Assembly: GCA_964561605.1 (NCBI GenBank)
Contig: CAZLQD010000023.1
Coordinates: 1-64,000, forward strand
Origin: JALUZX01 sp964561605
GTDB taxonomy: Bacteria > Planctomycetota > UBA1135 > JALUZX01
Reading direction: 5' to 3'
DNA length: 64,000 nt
Position numbers and translations under genes: made by a program. The notes under the pieces are model-generated. The model saw only the letters and a list, made by a program, of their open reading frames with translations, searched no databases and had not been told where the DNA came from. Of the stretch, positions 23,184-31,014 are shown piece by piece. Every line of letters begins with the position of its first letter. Position 1 is the stretch's first letter.

Positions 23184-25115
23184 TCAGGTCTCCCGCCTCT
23201 CTTCGGGGGGAATGTCCTCTTCGTCCAGCTCTTCCAGGGGGACGGGACCTTCGGGATAGGTGACGGGACCGGGCTTCTCCTTCCTCCAGGGTTGCCCTTT
23301 CACCAGGTTCCTGGCGCTCCGGATCCCTTGCGCCCTGGCCCTCCTCTCCTCCAACTCGAAGGGATCGAACTCCTCCTCGCCTTTCGCCTCCTCCCGGTAG
23401 AGATGGATGGTCTGGGTCGGGAAGGCGAACTCGATCCCCAGGCTCCTCGCCAGGCGGAGGATGTCCAGGAAGAGACGCTCCCTCTCCCTCAGCTCGGTGG
23501 ACCAGTCGGGCACCTCGAAGAAGACGTAGAGCAGGACATCCAGGCTCGAGGGGCTGAACTGGTGGAGCCAGACCTGGTAATAGTCCTTCCGGGTATAGGG
23601 ATGTGACCGCACCAGTTCCTGGATGCCTTCCCGGAAGGCAAGGATCTTCTCGGGGGGAGTATCGTACTGCACCCCGATGTGGCACTTCCACCGCCTGTAC
23701 TTGCGGCGCCCGTAGTTGTCCACCGTGGCCCGCACGAGCGAAGCGTTGGGAAGGGTGACCTGGGAATTGTAGAAGGTCCGGATTCTTGTAGACCGGAATC
23801 CTACCTCCTCCACGATCCCTTCCACGTTCCCGATCACCACCCAGTCCCCCACGTGGAAGGGCCTGTCCAGGAGGACCGCCACGGAACCGAAGAAGTTCTC
23901 GATCGTGTCCTTGGCGGCGAAGGCGAAGGCCAGTCCGCCGATGCCCAAGGACGCGAGGAGGGGCGCGATCTCGATGTTCAGGCTCTCGGCCCCGTAGATG
24001 ACGCCGATGACCACGATGAAGACCTTGACGGTCTTCCGCAAGAGTGGCACGAGGACGTCGTCCACCCTGGTCTGGGTCCGGGCCGCCCTCCACTCCACCG
24101 CCTCGGCCACGAGGTCCACGATCCTCCAGAGGGCCCAGGTCCCGGCCAGGACGGCGAAGAAGTGGACCGCACCCCGGAGGACGGCCAGGGCGGGGCCCAC
24201 CAGGCCGATGAGGGGAAAGAGGGCCACCCAGAGGAGGGCCGCCAGGGCGAGCCCCACGGGCCGGACCGCTCTGGTCAGGGTCTCCTCCCGGACGAAGGTC
24301 CTTCCGCTCTTCAGGACCCTTCTTACGGCCAGGCCCAGGAGAAAACGGGTCAGCCTGTCGCAGGCGAATCCCAGGAGGATCACGAGGAAGATCCCGAGCC
24401 ACTGCCAGTATTCCAGGGAGAGGATCGTCCCCGAGGTGAGGCTCGGGGGAAGCTTGCTCCGGATCCAGAGGGGAATGCTCAGACGCCTCTCGTCCACGCT
24501 CCCCGCCCGGCTGGGAAGGTAGGAGAGGGCCGAGTAGAGCCGGTCCAGGCCGGAGATGGTGCCCCGGGAAAACTTCCACTCCCCCGAAGGGAGCCGGACG
24601 AACTCGATCCTCCCCGCTTCCCGGACCTTCCTGGGGATCCAGTCGTGGAAGAGGGGCTGGGGAAAGAACCGGAAACGCTGGAGCTTCTCCCGGTCCACCT
24701 CTTCCTTGTCCCTGAGGGAGCCGGGTGTGATCTCTCCGAGGCGGTTCAGGATCCCCAGGAGTTCCGCCGCCAGCTCCCGGGCCCCCTCGGGGGGAGTCCC
24801 CTTGGGAAGATCCAGGCACTCCAGGGCGTCCTTCCAAGCCTCCTTCCCCTCCCGCCTCACCCGGGACATGGCACCCAGGAAGGTATACATCGTGGCCAAG
24901 GGGCTCTGGAGCCTGGGATCCACCGGAGCGGACTTGGCGTGGGAATCGGCCTTTCCCGACCCGGAAGGAGCCTTCTTTCCCGGCCGGGCCCGACCTCCCC
25001 CGGACTGCCCCGCCACAGAAGGGACCTGGGCCCCCACCCGGCTGGAAGGCGGCAGGACCAGCCACCCGAGGAGGAAGAACAAGAGGAAGATCGCCGGTTC
25101 TCGCACCCGATTCAT
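23184..25115 (-). CDS. MscS-family mechanosensitive ion channel with long periplasmic N-terminus
   Basis: The 643-residue protein has a signal sequence or first membrane helix, about 210 residues of exported sequence, then four or five transmembrane helices and the MscS core. The pore-lining helix and beta domain are clear: LGIGGLAFAFAAKDTIENFFGS, then LLDRPFHVGDWVVI, GIVEEVGFRSTRIRTF and LPNASLV. Members open under membrane tension to release osmolytes; the large YbdG/MscK-like N-terminus may add regulation. The C-terminus ends in an acidic tail (EELDEEDIPPEE). I use the ATG at 25115; an in-frame ATG at 25124 is equally possible because neither has a clear ribosome-binding site. Confidence 0.88.
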   Translation of the reverse strand: MNRVREPAIFLLFFLLGWLVLPPSSRVGAQVPSVAGQSGGGRARPGKKAPSGSGKADSHAKSAPVDPRLQSPLATMYTFLGAMSRVRREGKEAWKDALECLDLPKGTPPEGARELAAELLGILNRLGEITPGSLRDKEEVDREKLQRFRFFPQPLFHDWIPRKVREAGRIEFVRLPSGEWKFSRGTISGLDRLYSALSYLPSRAGSVDERRLSIPLWIRSKLPPSLTSGTILSLEYWQWLGIFLVILLGFACDRLTRFLLGLAVRRVLKSGRTFVREETLTRAVRPVGLALAALLWVALFPLIGLVGPALAVLRGAVHFFAVLAGTWALWRIVDLVAEAVEWRAARTQTRVDDVLVPLLRKTVKVFIVVIGVIYGAESLNIEIAPLLASLGIGGLAFAFAAKDTIENFFGSVAVLLDRPFHVGDWVVIGNVEGIVEEVGFRSTRIRTFYNSQVTLPNASLVRATVDNYGRRKYRRWKCHIGVQYDTPPEKILAFREGIQELVRSHPYTRKDYYQVWLHQFSPSSLDVLLYVFFEVPDWSTELRERERLFLDILRLARSLGIEFAFPTQTIHLYREEAKGEEEFDPFELEERRARAQGIRSARNLVKGQPWRKEKPGPVTYPEGPVPLEELDEEDIPPEERRET

Positions 25116-25241
25116 GGCGGGCATGATACCCAAGGCCCGGGAAGAGCCCGAGCCTCCTGTTTCTCCACCGGCCCGGGCGAGGCTACAATCCTCCTTCTCA
25201 GGAAGGACGAAAGGCGTTTCTTCAACCTGGAAGGCCCTGAA

Positions 25242-26039
25242 ATGACGGCAAGATCCCTCGGAATCCTCGGTATCTCTCTCCTTGGTCTCCTCTTCTCCTG
25301 CGGGACTCCCGCCTCCTCGGGGGGGGCCGCCCGCAAGGGGCCGCCTCCTCCCTCCCCCATCGCGAAGGCCCGGCAACTCCTGGTGGTGACGACCGACAGC
25401 TGGACCGACCACCTGGGGGTGCTCCGCAGGTTCCGGCGGGAAGGGGAGAAGGACGCCTGGCAGGCCGTGGGGAACCCCTTCCAGGTGGAACTCGGCCGCT
25501 CCGGCCTTGGATGGGGAAGGGGCATCCACGGCGGCGCCCTGGACGAAGGCCCGGTGAAGCGGGAAGGCGACGGCCGCTCCCCGGCCGGGGCCTTCACCCT
25601 CACCGAGGCCTTCGGGTACGCCCCGGCCACCCAGGCGGGCTTCGTCAAGCTCCGCTATCTCCAGGTTACGCCCGGGATGATCTGTGTGGACGACCCCCGT
25701 TCCAGGAGCTACGGCCTCATCGTGGACGGCGGGAAGGCCGCCTCCCGGGACTGGACCAGCTTCGAGAGGATGTCCCGGCCCGACGACCTCTACCTCTGGG
25801 GAATCGTGGTGGACCACAACCGCCCGAACCCCGTGCCCGGCCTGGGATCCTGCATCTTCCTCCACATCTGGGACGGGAGGAAGAGGGGGACCTCCGGGTG
25901 CACCGCCATGCCGGCCGACCGGATCCTCGAGCTCCTCACATGGCTGAACGCCGTGAAGGACCCTGTCCTCGTCCAGTTGCCCAAGGCCGAATATATCCTT
26001 CTCCAGGAGAAGTGGGGGTTGCCCCCCCTGAAGCTCTGA
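25242..26039 (+). CDS. L,D-transpeptidase-family (YkuD) lipoprotein
   Basis: This 265-residue protein has a lipobox (LLFSC, lipidated Cys20) and a YkuD-fold domain over about 45-225. The active-site motif is present as His208 (CIFLHIWDG) and Cys220 (RGTSGCTAM), with the preceding GDGRSPAGAFTLTEAFGYAP typical of the subgroup. YkuD enzymes form 3-3 peptidoglycan crosslinks or attach proteins to the wall; this subgroup is mostly uncharacterised, so the exact reaction is inferred. It is divergent from the MscS gene with 126 bases between. The ATG at 25242 has only a weak AAGG upstream. Confidence 0.82.
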   Translation: MTARSLGILGISLLGLLFSCGTPASSGGAARKGPPPPSPIAKARQLLVVTTDSWTDHLGVLRRFRREGEKDAWQAVGNPFQVELGRSGLGWGRGIHGGALDEGPVKREGDGRSPAGAFTLTEAFGYAPATQAGFVKLRYLQVTPGMICVDDPRSRSYGLIVDGGKAASRDWTSFERMSRPDDLYLWGIVVDHNRPNPVPGLGSCIFLHIWDGRKRGTSGCTAMPADRILELLTWLNAVKDPVLVQLPKAEYILLQEKWGLPPLKL

Positions 26040-26082
26040 GCCCCCCGAGGGGAAAGGATTCGTGCGGACCGCAAGCCCTCCC

Positions 26083-27810
26083 TCACCCCGCCGGGGAGGT
26101 GGAGGGCTTCACTCGAAGGGTCCGCAGGCGGTTGAGGGCCGCGGCGAGCTCGAAACGGCGGAAGGCCGCCAGGTCGGGGAGTCTCCGCCTGTCCAGGACG
26201 TCCAGACCCTCCTCCTCCAGGGCCTTCTCCACGAGGTCCAGGGCCTCAGCCAGGGTCCGCCTGCCGTCCAGGGCCCTCTCCCTGAGGTAGAGCAGGGCCA
26301 GCCCCAGGGCCCGGGTCTGGGAGGAATCCACGATCTGCTCCACCAGCTTGAGGTCGATCGTCTCCCGGCCGAGCTGGATCACGTGGAGCCCCCTGGACTT
26401 GAGGCTCACCTCCCGCCGGCCCTTGGATGGATCGATGCTCGCCGGAAGGGGAATCCTGCCGCCGGGCCTCTCCATGGGTCCGGGAGCCTCGGCCACCCTC
26501 CCCGTGGGGATCCTCCGGGCGATCTCCCTGGCCTTCTCCGTCACTTCCCGGGGTAGGTATTCCTCCATGGCGATCACCAGGTCCGCCACGTCGAAGTAGT
26601 CCCCGCTTCCTCCCATGACCAGGATGGTGGAGATCCCCAGGTCCTCGTGGAGAGAACGGGCCCGGTCCACGAAGGGCACGATGGGCTCCCTCTCCCGGGA
26701 GATCAGCTCCTGCATCCTGTGGTCCCGAATCATGAAATTCGTGGCCGCCGTGTCCTCGTCCAGGAGCAGGACTTCCGCCCCGGCCTCCAGGGCCTCCATG
26801 ATGTTGGCCGCCTGGGAGGTGGAACCCGAGGCGTTGGAAGTGGAGAAGAAGGAAGTCTTCCTGCCTCCCGGAAGGTCCCGGATGAAGGGCGAGATGTCCA
26901 CGCCCGACACGGAACGCCCGTCCTCGGCCCGGATCTTCACAGCCCCTTCCAGGGTCAGGACGAACTCCCTGCCGTCCCCGGGAGGATGGTTCCAGACACC
27001 CCGCTCCAGGCCCCGCAGCAGGGTGGACTTCCCGTGGAACCCCCCTCCCACGATCAAGGTCACCCCCCTTGGGATTCCCATTCCCGTAATCTTCCCCCTG
27101 TTGGGAAGGTCGACTTCCACCCTGAGGGAAGGAGGCGACTGGAAGGGAACGGCTCCCTTCTCTAGAGGCCTGTCGTCCACGCCGGACCGCCTGGGAAGGA
27201 TGGCCCCGTCGGCCACGAAGGCCACGAGCCCCCGCTCCGCCAGGGCATCCCGGAGAAAGGAAGCGTCCTCGTTGGTCTCGGCGTGGAGCCGGAGCTCCTC
27301 ACCATCGTAGGCTCCCGGAAGGAGAGTCTCCTCCACCAGCCGGGGTAGATCCACCAGGAGCATCTCCGCCGCCTGTCGTCCCAGGATCCGCCTCCCCGCC
27401 GCCGGGAGGCCGGCGAAGAACCTGGCTTCGAGCCCCCCCTCGGGGAAGAGGCGCAGGGCCGTCCTCTCCAGGACCTCCTGGCCCGGTGCGTCCATCTCGA
27501 GGATCCCGCTCTTTCCCGACCCCCGCCTGGCGCCGAGCCTGCCGGCCTCGACGGCGAACCGGCGGGCCAGGAGCCACTCCACCCCCAGGGCCCTGGACCT
27601 GGGACTCCTGAGGTCCAGGGGAAAAGGAGCCTGCTCCCTGGAGAGGACCACCCGGAGCCGGCTGGGCGCTGCGAAGGGATCCCCCTGGACGTGGTCCACC
27701 TGGAGGGTGAAACCGGGGAAGGTCCACTTTCCGGCGATCTCCTTGTAGGCCGGGTAGCCCCTTCCATCGATCCGGTAGAGAAGATTCTGCAAGTCTCTTG
27801 CCGTGGCCAT
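26083..27810 (-). CDS. Predicted ABC-class P-loop ATPase (PF09818 family)
   Basis: The 575-residue protein matches the uncharacterised ABC_ATPase family: an N-terminal domain of about 230 residues, then a P-loop in VGGGFHGKSTLL, a signature-like SGSTSQAANIMEAL, a Walker B LLLDEDTAATNFMIRD, and a switch-like TILVMGGSGDYFDVAD. It has no membrane segment, so it is not a transporter; a role in RNA or DNA handling has been suggested for the family, but nothing is proven. It is the last gene of the minus-strand sigma-factor operon, 32 bases after gluQ. The ATG at 27810 has no strong ribosome-binding site. Confidence 0.82.
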   Translation of the reverse strand: MATARDLQNLLYRIDGRGYPAYKEIAGKWTFPGFTLQVDHVQGDPFAAPSRLRVVLSREQAPFPLDLRSPRSRALGVEWLLARRFAVEAGRLGARRGSGKSGILEMDAPGQEVLERTALRLFPEGGLEARFFAGLPAAGRRILGRQAAEMLLVDLPRLVEETLLPGAYDGEELRLHAETNEDASFLRDALAERGLVAFVADGAILPRRSGVDDRPLEKGAVPFQSPPSLRVEVDLPNRGKITGMGIPRGVTLIVGGGFHGKSTLLRGLERGVWNHPPGDGREFVLTLEGAVKIRAEDGRSVSGVDISPFIRDLPGGRKTSFFSTSNASGSTSQAANIMEALEAGAEVLLLDEDTAATNFMIRDHRMQELISREREPIVPFVDRARSLHEDLGISTILVMGGSGDYFDVADLVIAMEEYLPREVTEKAREIARRIPTGRVAEAPGPMERPGGRIPLPASIDPSKGRREVSLKSRGLHVIQLGRETIDLKLVEQIVDSSQTRALGLALLYLRERALDGRRTLAEALDLVEKALEEEGLDVLDRRRLPDLAAFRRFELAAALNRLRTLRVKPSTSPAG

Positions 27811-27842
27811 GGCCGGGAGTCTACCCGGCGGGCTCCCTCCCT

Positions 27843-28817
27843 TCAGGCCCGGATTTCCGGCGCGAAGGGAAGGGGGAGGCGTACCACGACCCGGCCGGCC
27901 GGCACCTTGGCGAGATCGAAGCTCTCCACCAGGTCCGCCGGCATGGCCTCCCGGCCCGGCGGAAGGAGCCCGGAGACTTGGGCGAGCCACCCTACGAGGG
28001 CCTCGGGCCCGACCCCGGCCTCCCGGAACCGGCGCACCCTCGTGTCGCCGTGGCGCTTGGCGAGCCTCCTTCCGTCGGGGCCCACCAGGAGGGGAGTATG
28101 GGCGAAGAGAGGAGGCTCCCATCCCAAGGCCCGGTAGAGAAGGATCTGGCGGGCCGCCGAGGGGACCAGGTCGTCCCCCCTGAGGACGTGGGTGATCTCC
28201 ATGGCGTGGTCGTCGACCACGCAGGCCAGCTGGTAGGAAGGCGTGCCGTCCCCCTTGGCCACGACGAAGTCCCCCGAGGACCGGGCCACGTCCCAGGACC
28301 GCGGTCCCAGGAAGAGGTCCCGGAAGTCGACGGGCCCCTCTTCCTCCACGAGGAAACGGAGGGCCCCCTTCCGACCCGTCTTCTCCCGGGCCTCCCGGAG
28401 ACTCCCGAACCTGCCCCGGCAGGTGCCTGGATAGGGCGGCCCCTCCCCGTCCGGCCCCTGGGGGGCGCTGGCCGCAAGGGCCACCTCCTTGCGGGTGCAG
28501 ACGCAGGGATAGACCAGCCCCTTCTCTCCCAGGATCTCCAGGATCCGGCCGTAACGGTCCAGCCGTTCCCCCTGGACGTAGGGGCCGTAATCCCCCCCCT
28601 TGCCGGGACCTTCGTCCCAGTCCAGGCCGAGCCACTCCAGGTCTTCCAGGGTCTGGTCGAAGGCCCACTTCTTCACCCGGGGCCCGTCCAGATCCTCCAC
28701 TCTCAGCACCACCCGGCCGCCGGCGCTCCGAACCTGGAGCCAGGCCAGCAGGAAGGTCCTGGCGTTTCCCAGGTGGAGGGCCCCCGTGGGGCTCGGGGCG
28801 AGTCTTCCTCGAATCAT
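27843..28817 (-). CDS. gluQ: Glutamyl-Q tRNA(Asp) synthetase
   Basis: GluQ-RS is a truncated glutamyl-tRNA synthetase that attaches glutamate to queuosine at position 34 of tRNA(Asp). The 324-residue protein has the HIGH-type motif PSPTGALHLGNART at its N-terminus, a zinc site with CVC followed by a Tyr and Cys in PGTCRG, and the KMSKS-equivalent RRLAKRHGD. The anticodon-binding domain of a full glutamyl-tRNA synthetase is missing, which sets it apart from GltX. A tRNA-modification gene at the end of an ECF sigma/pilus-type operon is out of context and may be included only by read-through. Confidence 0.9.
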   Translation of the reverse strand: MIRGRLAPSPTGALHLGNARTFLLAWLQVRSAGGRVVLRVEDLDGPRVKKWAFDQTLEDLEWLGLDWDEGPGKGGDYGPYVQGERLDRYGRILEILGEKGLVYPCVCTRKEVALAASAPQGPDGEGPPYPGTCRGRFGSLREAREKTGRKGALRFLVEEEGPVDFRDLFLGPRSWDVARSSGDFVVAKGDGTPSYQLACVVDDHAMEITHVLRGDDLVPSAARQILLYRALGWEPPLFAHTPLLVGPDGRRLAKRHGDTRVRRFREAGVGPEALVGWLAQVSGLLPPGREAMPADLVESFDLAKVPAGRVVVRLPLPFAPEIRA

Positions 28818-28842
28818 GACTCCGAAAACGATCGGCGGCCCG

Positions 28843-29883
28843 TCAGCCGTAACGCTCCCTCAGGCTCTTGAGTTCCGTGTCCTGGTCCTCCCTGTCCGTG
28901 GCGGCCAGGAACCGGAACACTTTCCCCTCCCTGAGGAAGATGAGCCTCATGCCCGGGTCCACCCGGACGGACCAGAGATCCCCCTTCCCCTCGAGCTTCT
29001 TCAGGTTCAGCGAGGGATAGAAGGGGTCCTGGCATGCGAAGAATACCGTTTTCAGGATCCGCTGGGCCTCCTGGGCCGGCGAGGCCAGGAGGGTCTCCTG
29101 GAACTCCTTCTCGAAGACGGGGATGTGCCACTGGTCCGGGTCTTCCTGGGGAAGGGAGGGGGGCGGCTCCCTCCTGGGTTCCACCCGGACCTTCCTGGTC
29201 TTCCTCTTGCGGAGATCCTCCACCTCCCGCTCCAGGAGGGACTTGTCGGTGTTCATGCTCGCCAGGGAGGCCCGGAGCCTTTCGTTCTCCTCCTCCAGGG
29301 CCTCCAGGCGCCGCCTGAGGTCCCTGGCCTCCTTGGCCTCCGGGGCGAGTTCCCTGAGCTTGCGGACCTGCTCCTCCAGTTTGCGCTTCTCCGATTCCGC
29401 GTCCAGGACTCTACGGCGGAGGTCCTTCTCCCCCGAGCGGACCTTCTCCAACTCCCCCTCGAGTTCCCGCTCCCTGAGTTCCAGGGCGTCCCTCTCGCGC
29501 AGGCTCTCCTCCAGGCGGGACCGGAGGGCCTCCACCTCCTCCTCGGCAGGCGTGGGAGGGCATACCTTCTCTTCCTCCACCCGGGGCGGCCCGGGAAGGG
29601 GCTCTCCCTCCAGAAGGTCCTGGAGCCTCTCCAGGACGCCCCCCCGGATCCCCCCGTCCTCGAGAAAGGCCTTGGCGAGGCGGGCCACCAGAAGCCGCAG
29701 GGGAGCCTTCTCCGGCCGGAACCCTTTTATTTTCAGGGAGTAACTCCTGGCGAAGTCCTCCAGGTCCCGGCGGGGAAGCAAAAACTCCAGCCAGGCCTCG
29801 AGGGAGGCCTTCCCCTCCCCTTCGAGGAGAGCCTGCTCCAGCCTCTCCCGGAGGCCCTTCTTTTCCTGGTCCCGCCCGCTCAA
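28843..29883 (-). CDS. Coiled-coil protein with C-terminal RelE/ParE-like domain
   Basis: The 346-residue product has three parts. Residues 1-90 form a helical head, residues 110-235 form a long charged coiled coil with heptads such as LRSRLEESLRERDALELRERELEGELEKV split by short breaks, and the last ~95 residues resemble the RelE/ParE toxin fold (LNLKKLEGKGDLWSVRVD, then MRLIFLREGKVFRFLAATDR). RelE toxins cut mRNA, but no antitoxin gene is adjacent, so a structural or nuclease-derived role is as likely. The start is a TTG at 29883 that overlaps the TGA of the lipoprotein gene; no ATG is available near it. Confidence 0.6.
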   Translation of the reverse strand: MSGRDQEKKGLRERLEQALLEGEGKASLEAWLEFLLPRRDLEDFARSYSLKIKGFRPEKAPLRLLVARLAKAFLEDGGIRGGVLERLQDLLEGEPLPGPPRVEEEKVCPPTPAEEEVEALRSRLEESLRERDALELRERELEGELEKVRSGEKDLRRRVLDAESEKRKLEEQVRKLRELAPEAKEARDLRRRLEALEEENERLRASLASMNTDKSLLEREVEDLRKRKTRKVRVEPRREPPPSLPQEDPDQWHIPVFEKEFQETLLASPAQEAQRILKTVFFACQDPFYPSLNLKKLEGKGDLWSVRVDPGMRLIFLREGKVFRFLAATDREDQDTELKSLRERYG

Positions 29884-30338
29884 TCGCCGCTCCCGGCCCT
29901 TCCCGCCCCGGAGGGCGCCTTTCCGGCCGGCCTCCCGGGCTCCGTGCCCTCCTCCTTCCCGCCTTCCCCGCCGGACCACCATCTATAGGTCACGAACTCC
30001 AGGAAGTCGAAGGGTGCTCCCAGAAGGAGGGTCCCGATCTGAGAAGTGACCAGGGAAGGAAAGAGAAAATAGAAGAGATAACCCGGGTCCTGGCTTCCCC
30101 CGGCCTTGTAGACGGCGTAGCTCACCGGGGCGCCGGCCAGGTCCAGGGGGAGCCCCGCCACGAAACCCACCCCCCAGCCGAACCTGGCGGGCCAGGTCAC
30201 CAGGGGAGTCCGGCCCGTGCCGGGATCCACCAGGCGGTCCGTGTAGTTCACCAGGAGGTTGCAGGAAGAGAGGGAGAGGAGGAGGACCAGTCCCGCCAGG
30301 AAGAGTCCGGCCGGGCTCCGGGAAAAGGAAGCCTCCAT
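29880..30338 (-). CDS. Small lipoprotein with membrane-proximal helices
   Basis: This 152-residue protein has a lipobox (LLSLSSC near residue 26) after a hydrophobic signal segment, and two further hydrophobic stretches (WGVGFVAGLPLDLAGAPVSYAVY and YLFYFLFPSLVTSQIGTLLLGAP). The family appears to be the YceK/YidQ-like small lipoproteins, judged only from the pattern VNYTDRLVDPGT...P.DL..AP; I keep it unnamed. The ATG at 30338 follows GGGTGAG; an in-frame GTG at 30380 is an alternative that would add 14 residues. It overlaps the downstream coiled-coil start. Confidence 0.6.
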   Translation of the reverse strand: MEASFSRSPAGLFLAGLVLLLSLSSCNLLVNYTDRLVDPGTGRTPLVTWPARFGWGVGFVAGLPLDLAGAPVSYAVYKAGGSQDPGYLFYFLFPSLVTSQIGTLLLGAPFDFLEFVTYRWWSGGEGGKEEGTEPGRPAGKAPSGAGRAGSGD

Positions 30339-30381
30339 CGCCGGCTCACCCCGGAAGGCCCTCTCCTCCCCCGGTGCCACT

Positions 30382-31005
30382 TCAGCGCCCTCCGGCCCGG
30401 CGCGACCTCTTTCCCCGCTTCACCGTCTTCGCAGGCGTCCGGCGGACCACCACCATCTCCCGGACCAGCCAGAGGTCGGAGAGTTCCTTGGGATCCCGGC
30501 GTTTCCGCCCGTAGCCGGTGGCCACCTCCTTGGCCACCATGTTGAGCCTGCCGATCTTGAACTGCCGGGACTGGGACTCGATGTTGTAGAGAATGGAAAA
30601 TACGTTCTTGCGGGAGAGGAACTTCACGTTCTTCCGGCCCTGGCCGAAGGTGACCGTCACGGTATGGTCCTGGAACCCCCGCTTGTCCACGGGCCTCTCG
30701 CCGTCGCGGAAGCTGAAATCGTCCTTGCCGAGGACCCCGCCCATCTCGATGTACTTCTCGATGTAGTCGTGGGCGTCGGTCACTCTCTGGCCGGCCCGCT
30801 CCTTCTCCCGGAGCTTGGCGATGGATTCGGCCACGGCGCGGATCTTGGGAATCAGGACTTCCGCCTGGCTGAAGGTTGTCTTCACCTCCCCGAGCTTCTT
30901 CCACTCCAGGTAGTAGAGAACGCCGAAGCCCAGGCAGGCCAGGATGGAGACCGCCAGGACCAGGTTGAAGAGGTCGAAGGATTTCTTTTCCGTGTCAGGT
31001 CCCAT
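30382..31005 (-). CDS. PilO/GspM-like inner-membrane assembly protein
   Basis: The 207-residue protein has a short cytoplasmic start, one transmembrane segment (about 12-32, LFNLVLAVSILACLGFGVLYY), a coiled coil (about 36-68) and a periplasmic alpha/beta portion (about 100-185), the architecture of PilO in type IV pili and GspM in type II secretion. Sequence similarity is weak, so the call rests on this layout and on its position just after the PilM/GspL-like gene (nine bases). The C-terminus is strongly basic (VKRGKRSRRAGGR). Confidence 0.55.
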   Translation of the reverse strand: MGPDTEKKSFDLFNLVLAVSILACLGFGVLYYLEWKKLGEVKTTFSQAEVLIPKIRAVAESIAKLREKERAGQRVTDAHDYIEKYIEMGGVLGKDDFSFRDGERPVDKRGFQDHTVTVTFGQGRKNVKFLSRKNVFSILYNIESQSRQFKIGRLNMVAKEVATGYGRKRRDPKELSDLWLVREMVVVRRTPAKTVKRGKRSRRAGGR

Positions 31006-31014
31006 GGTTCCTCC

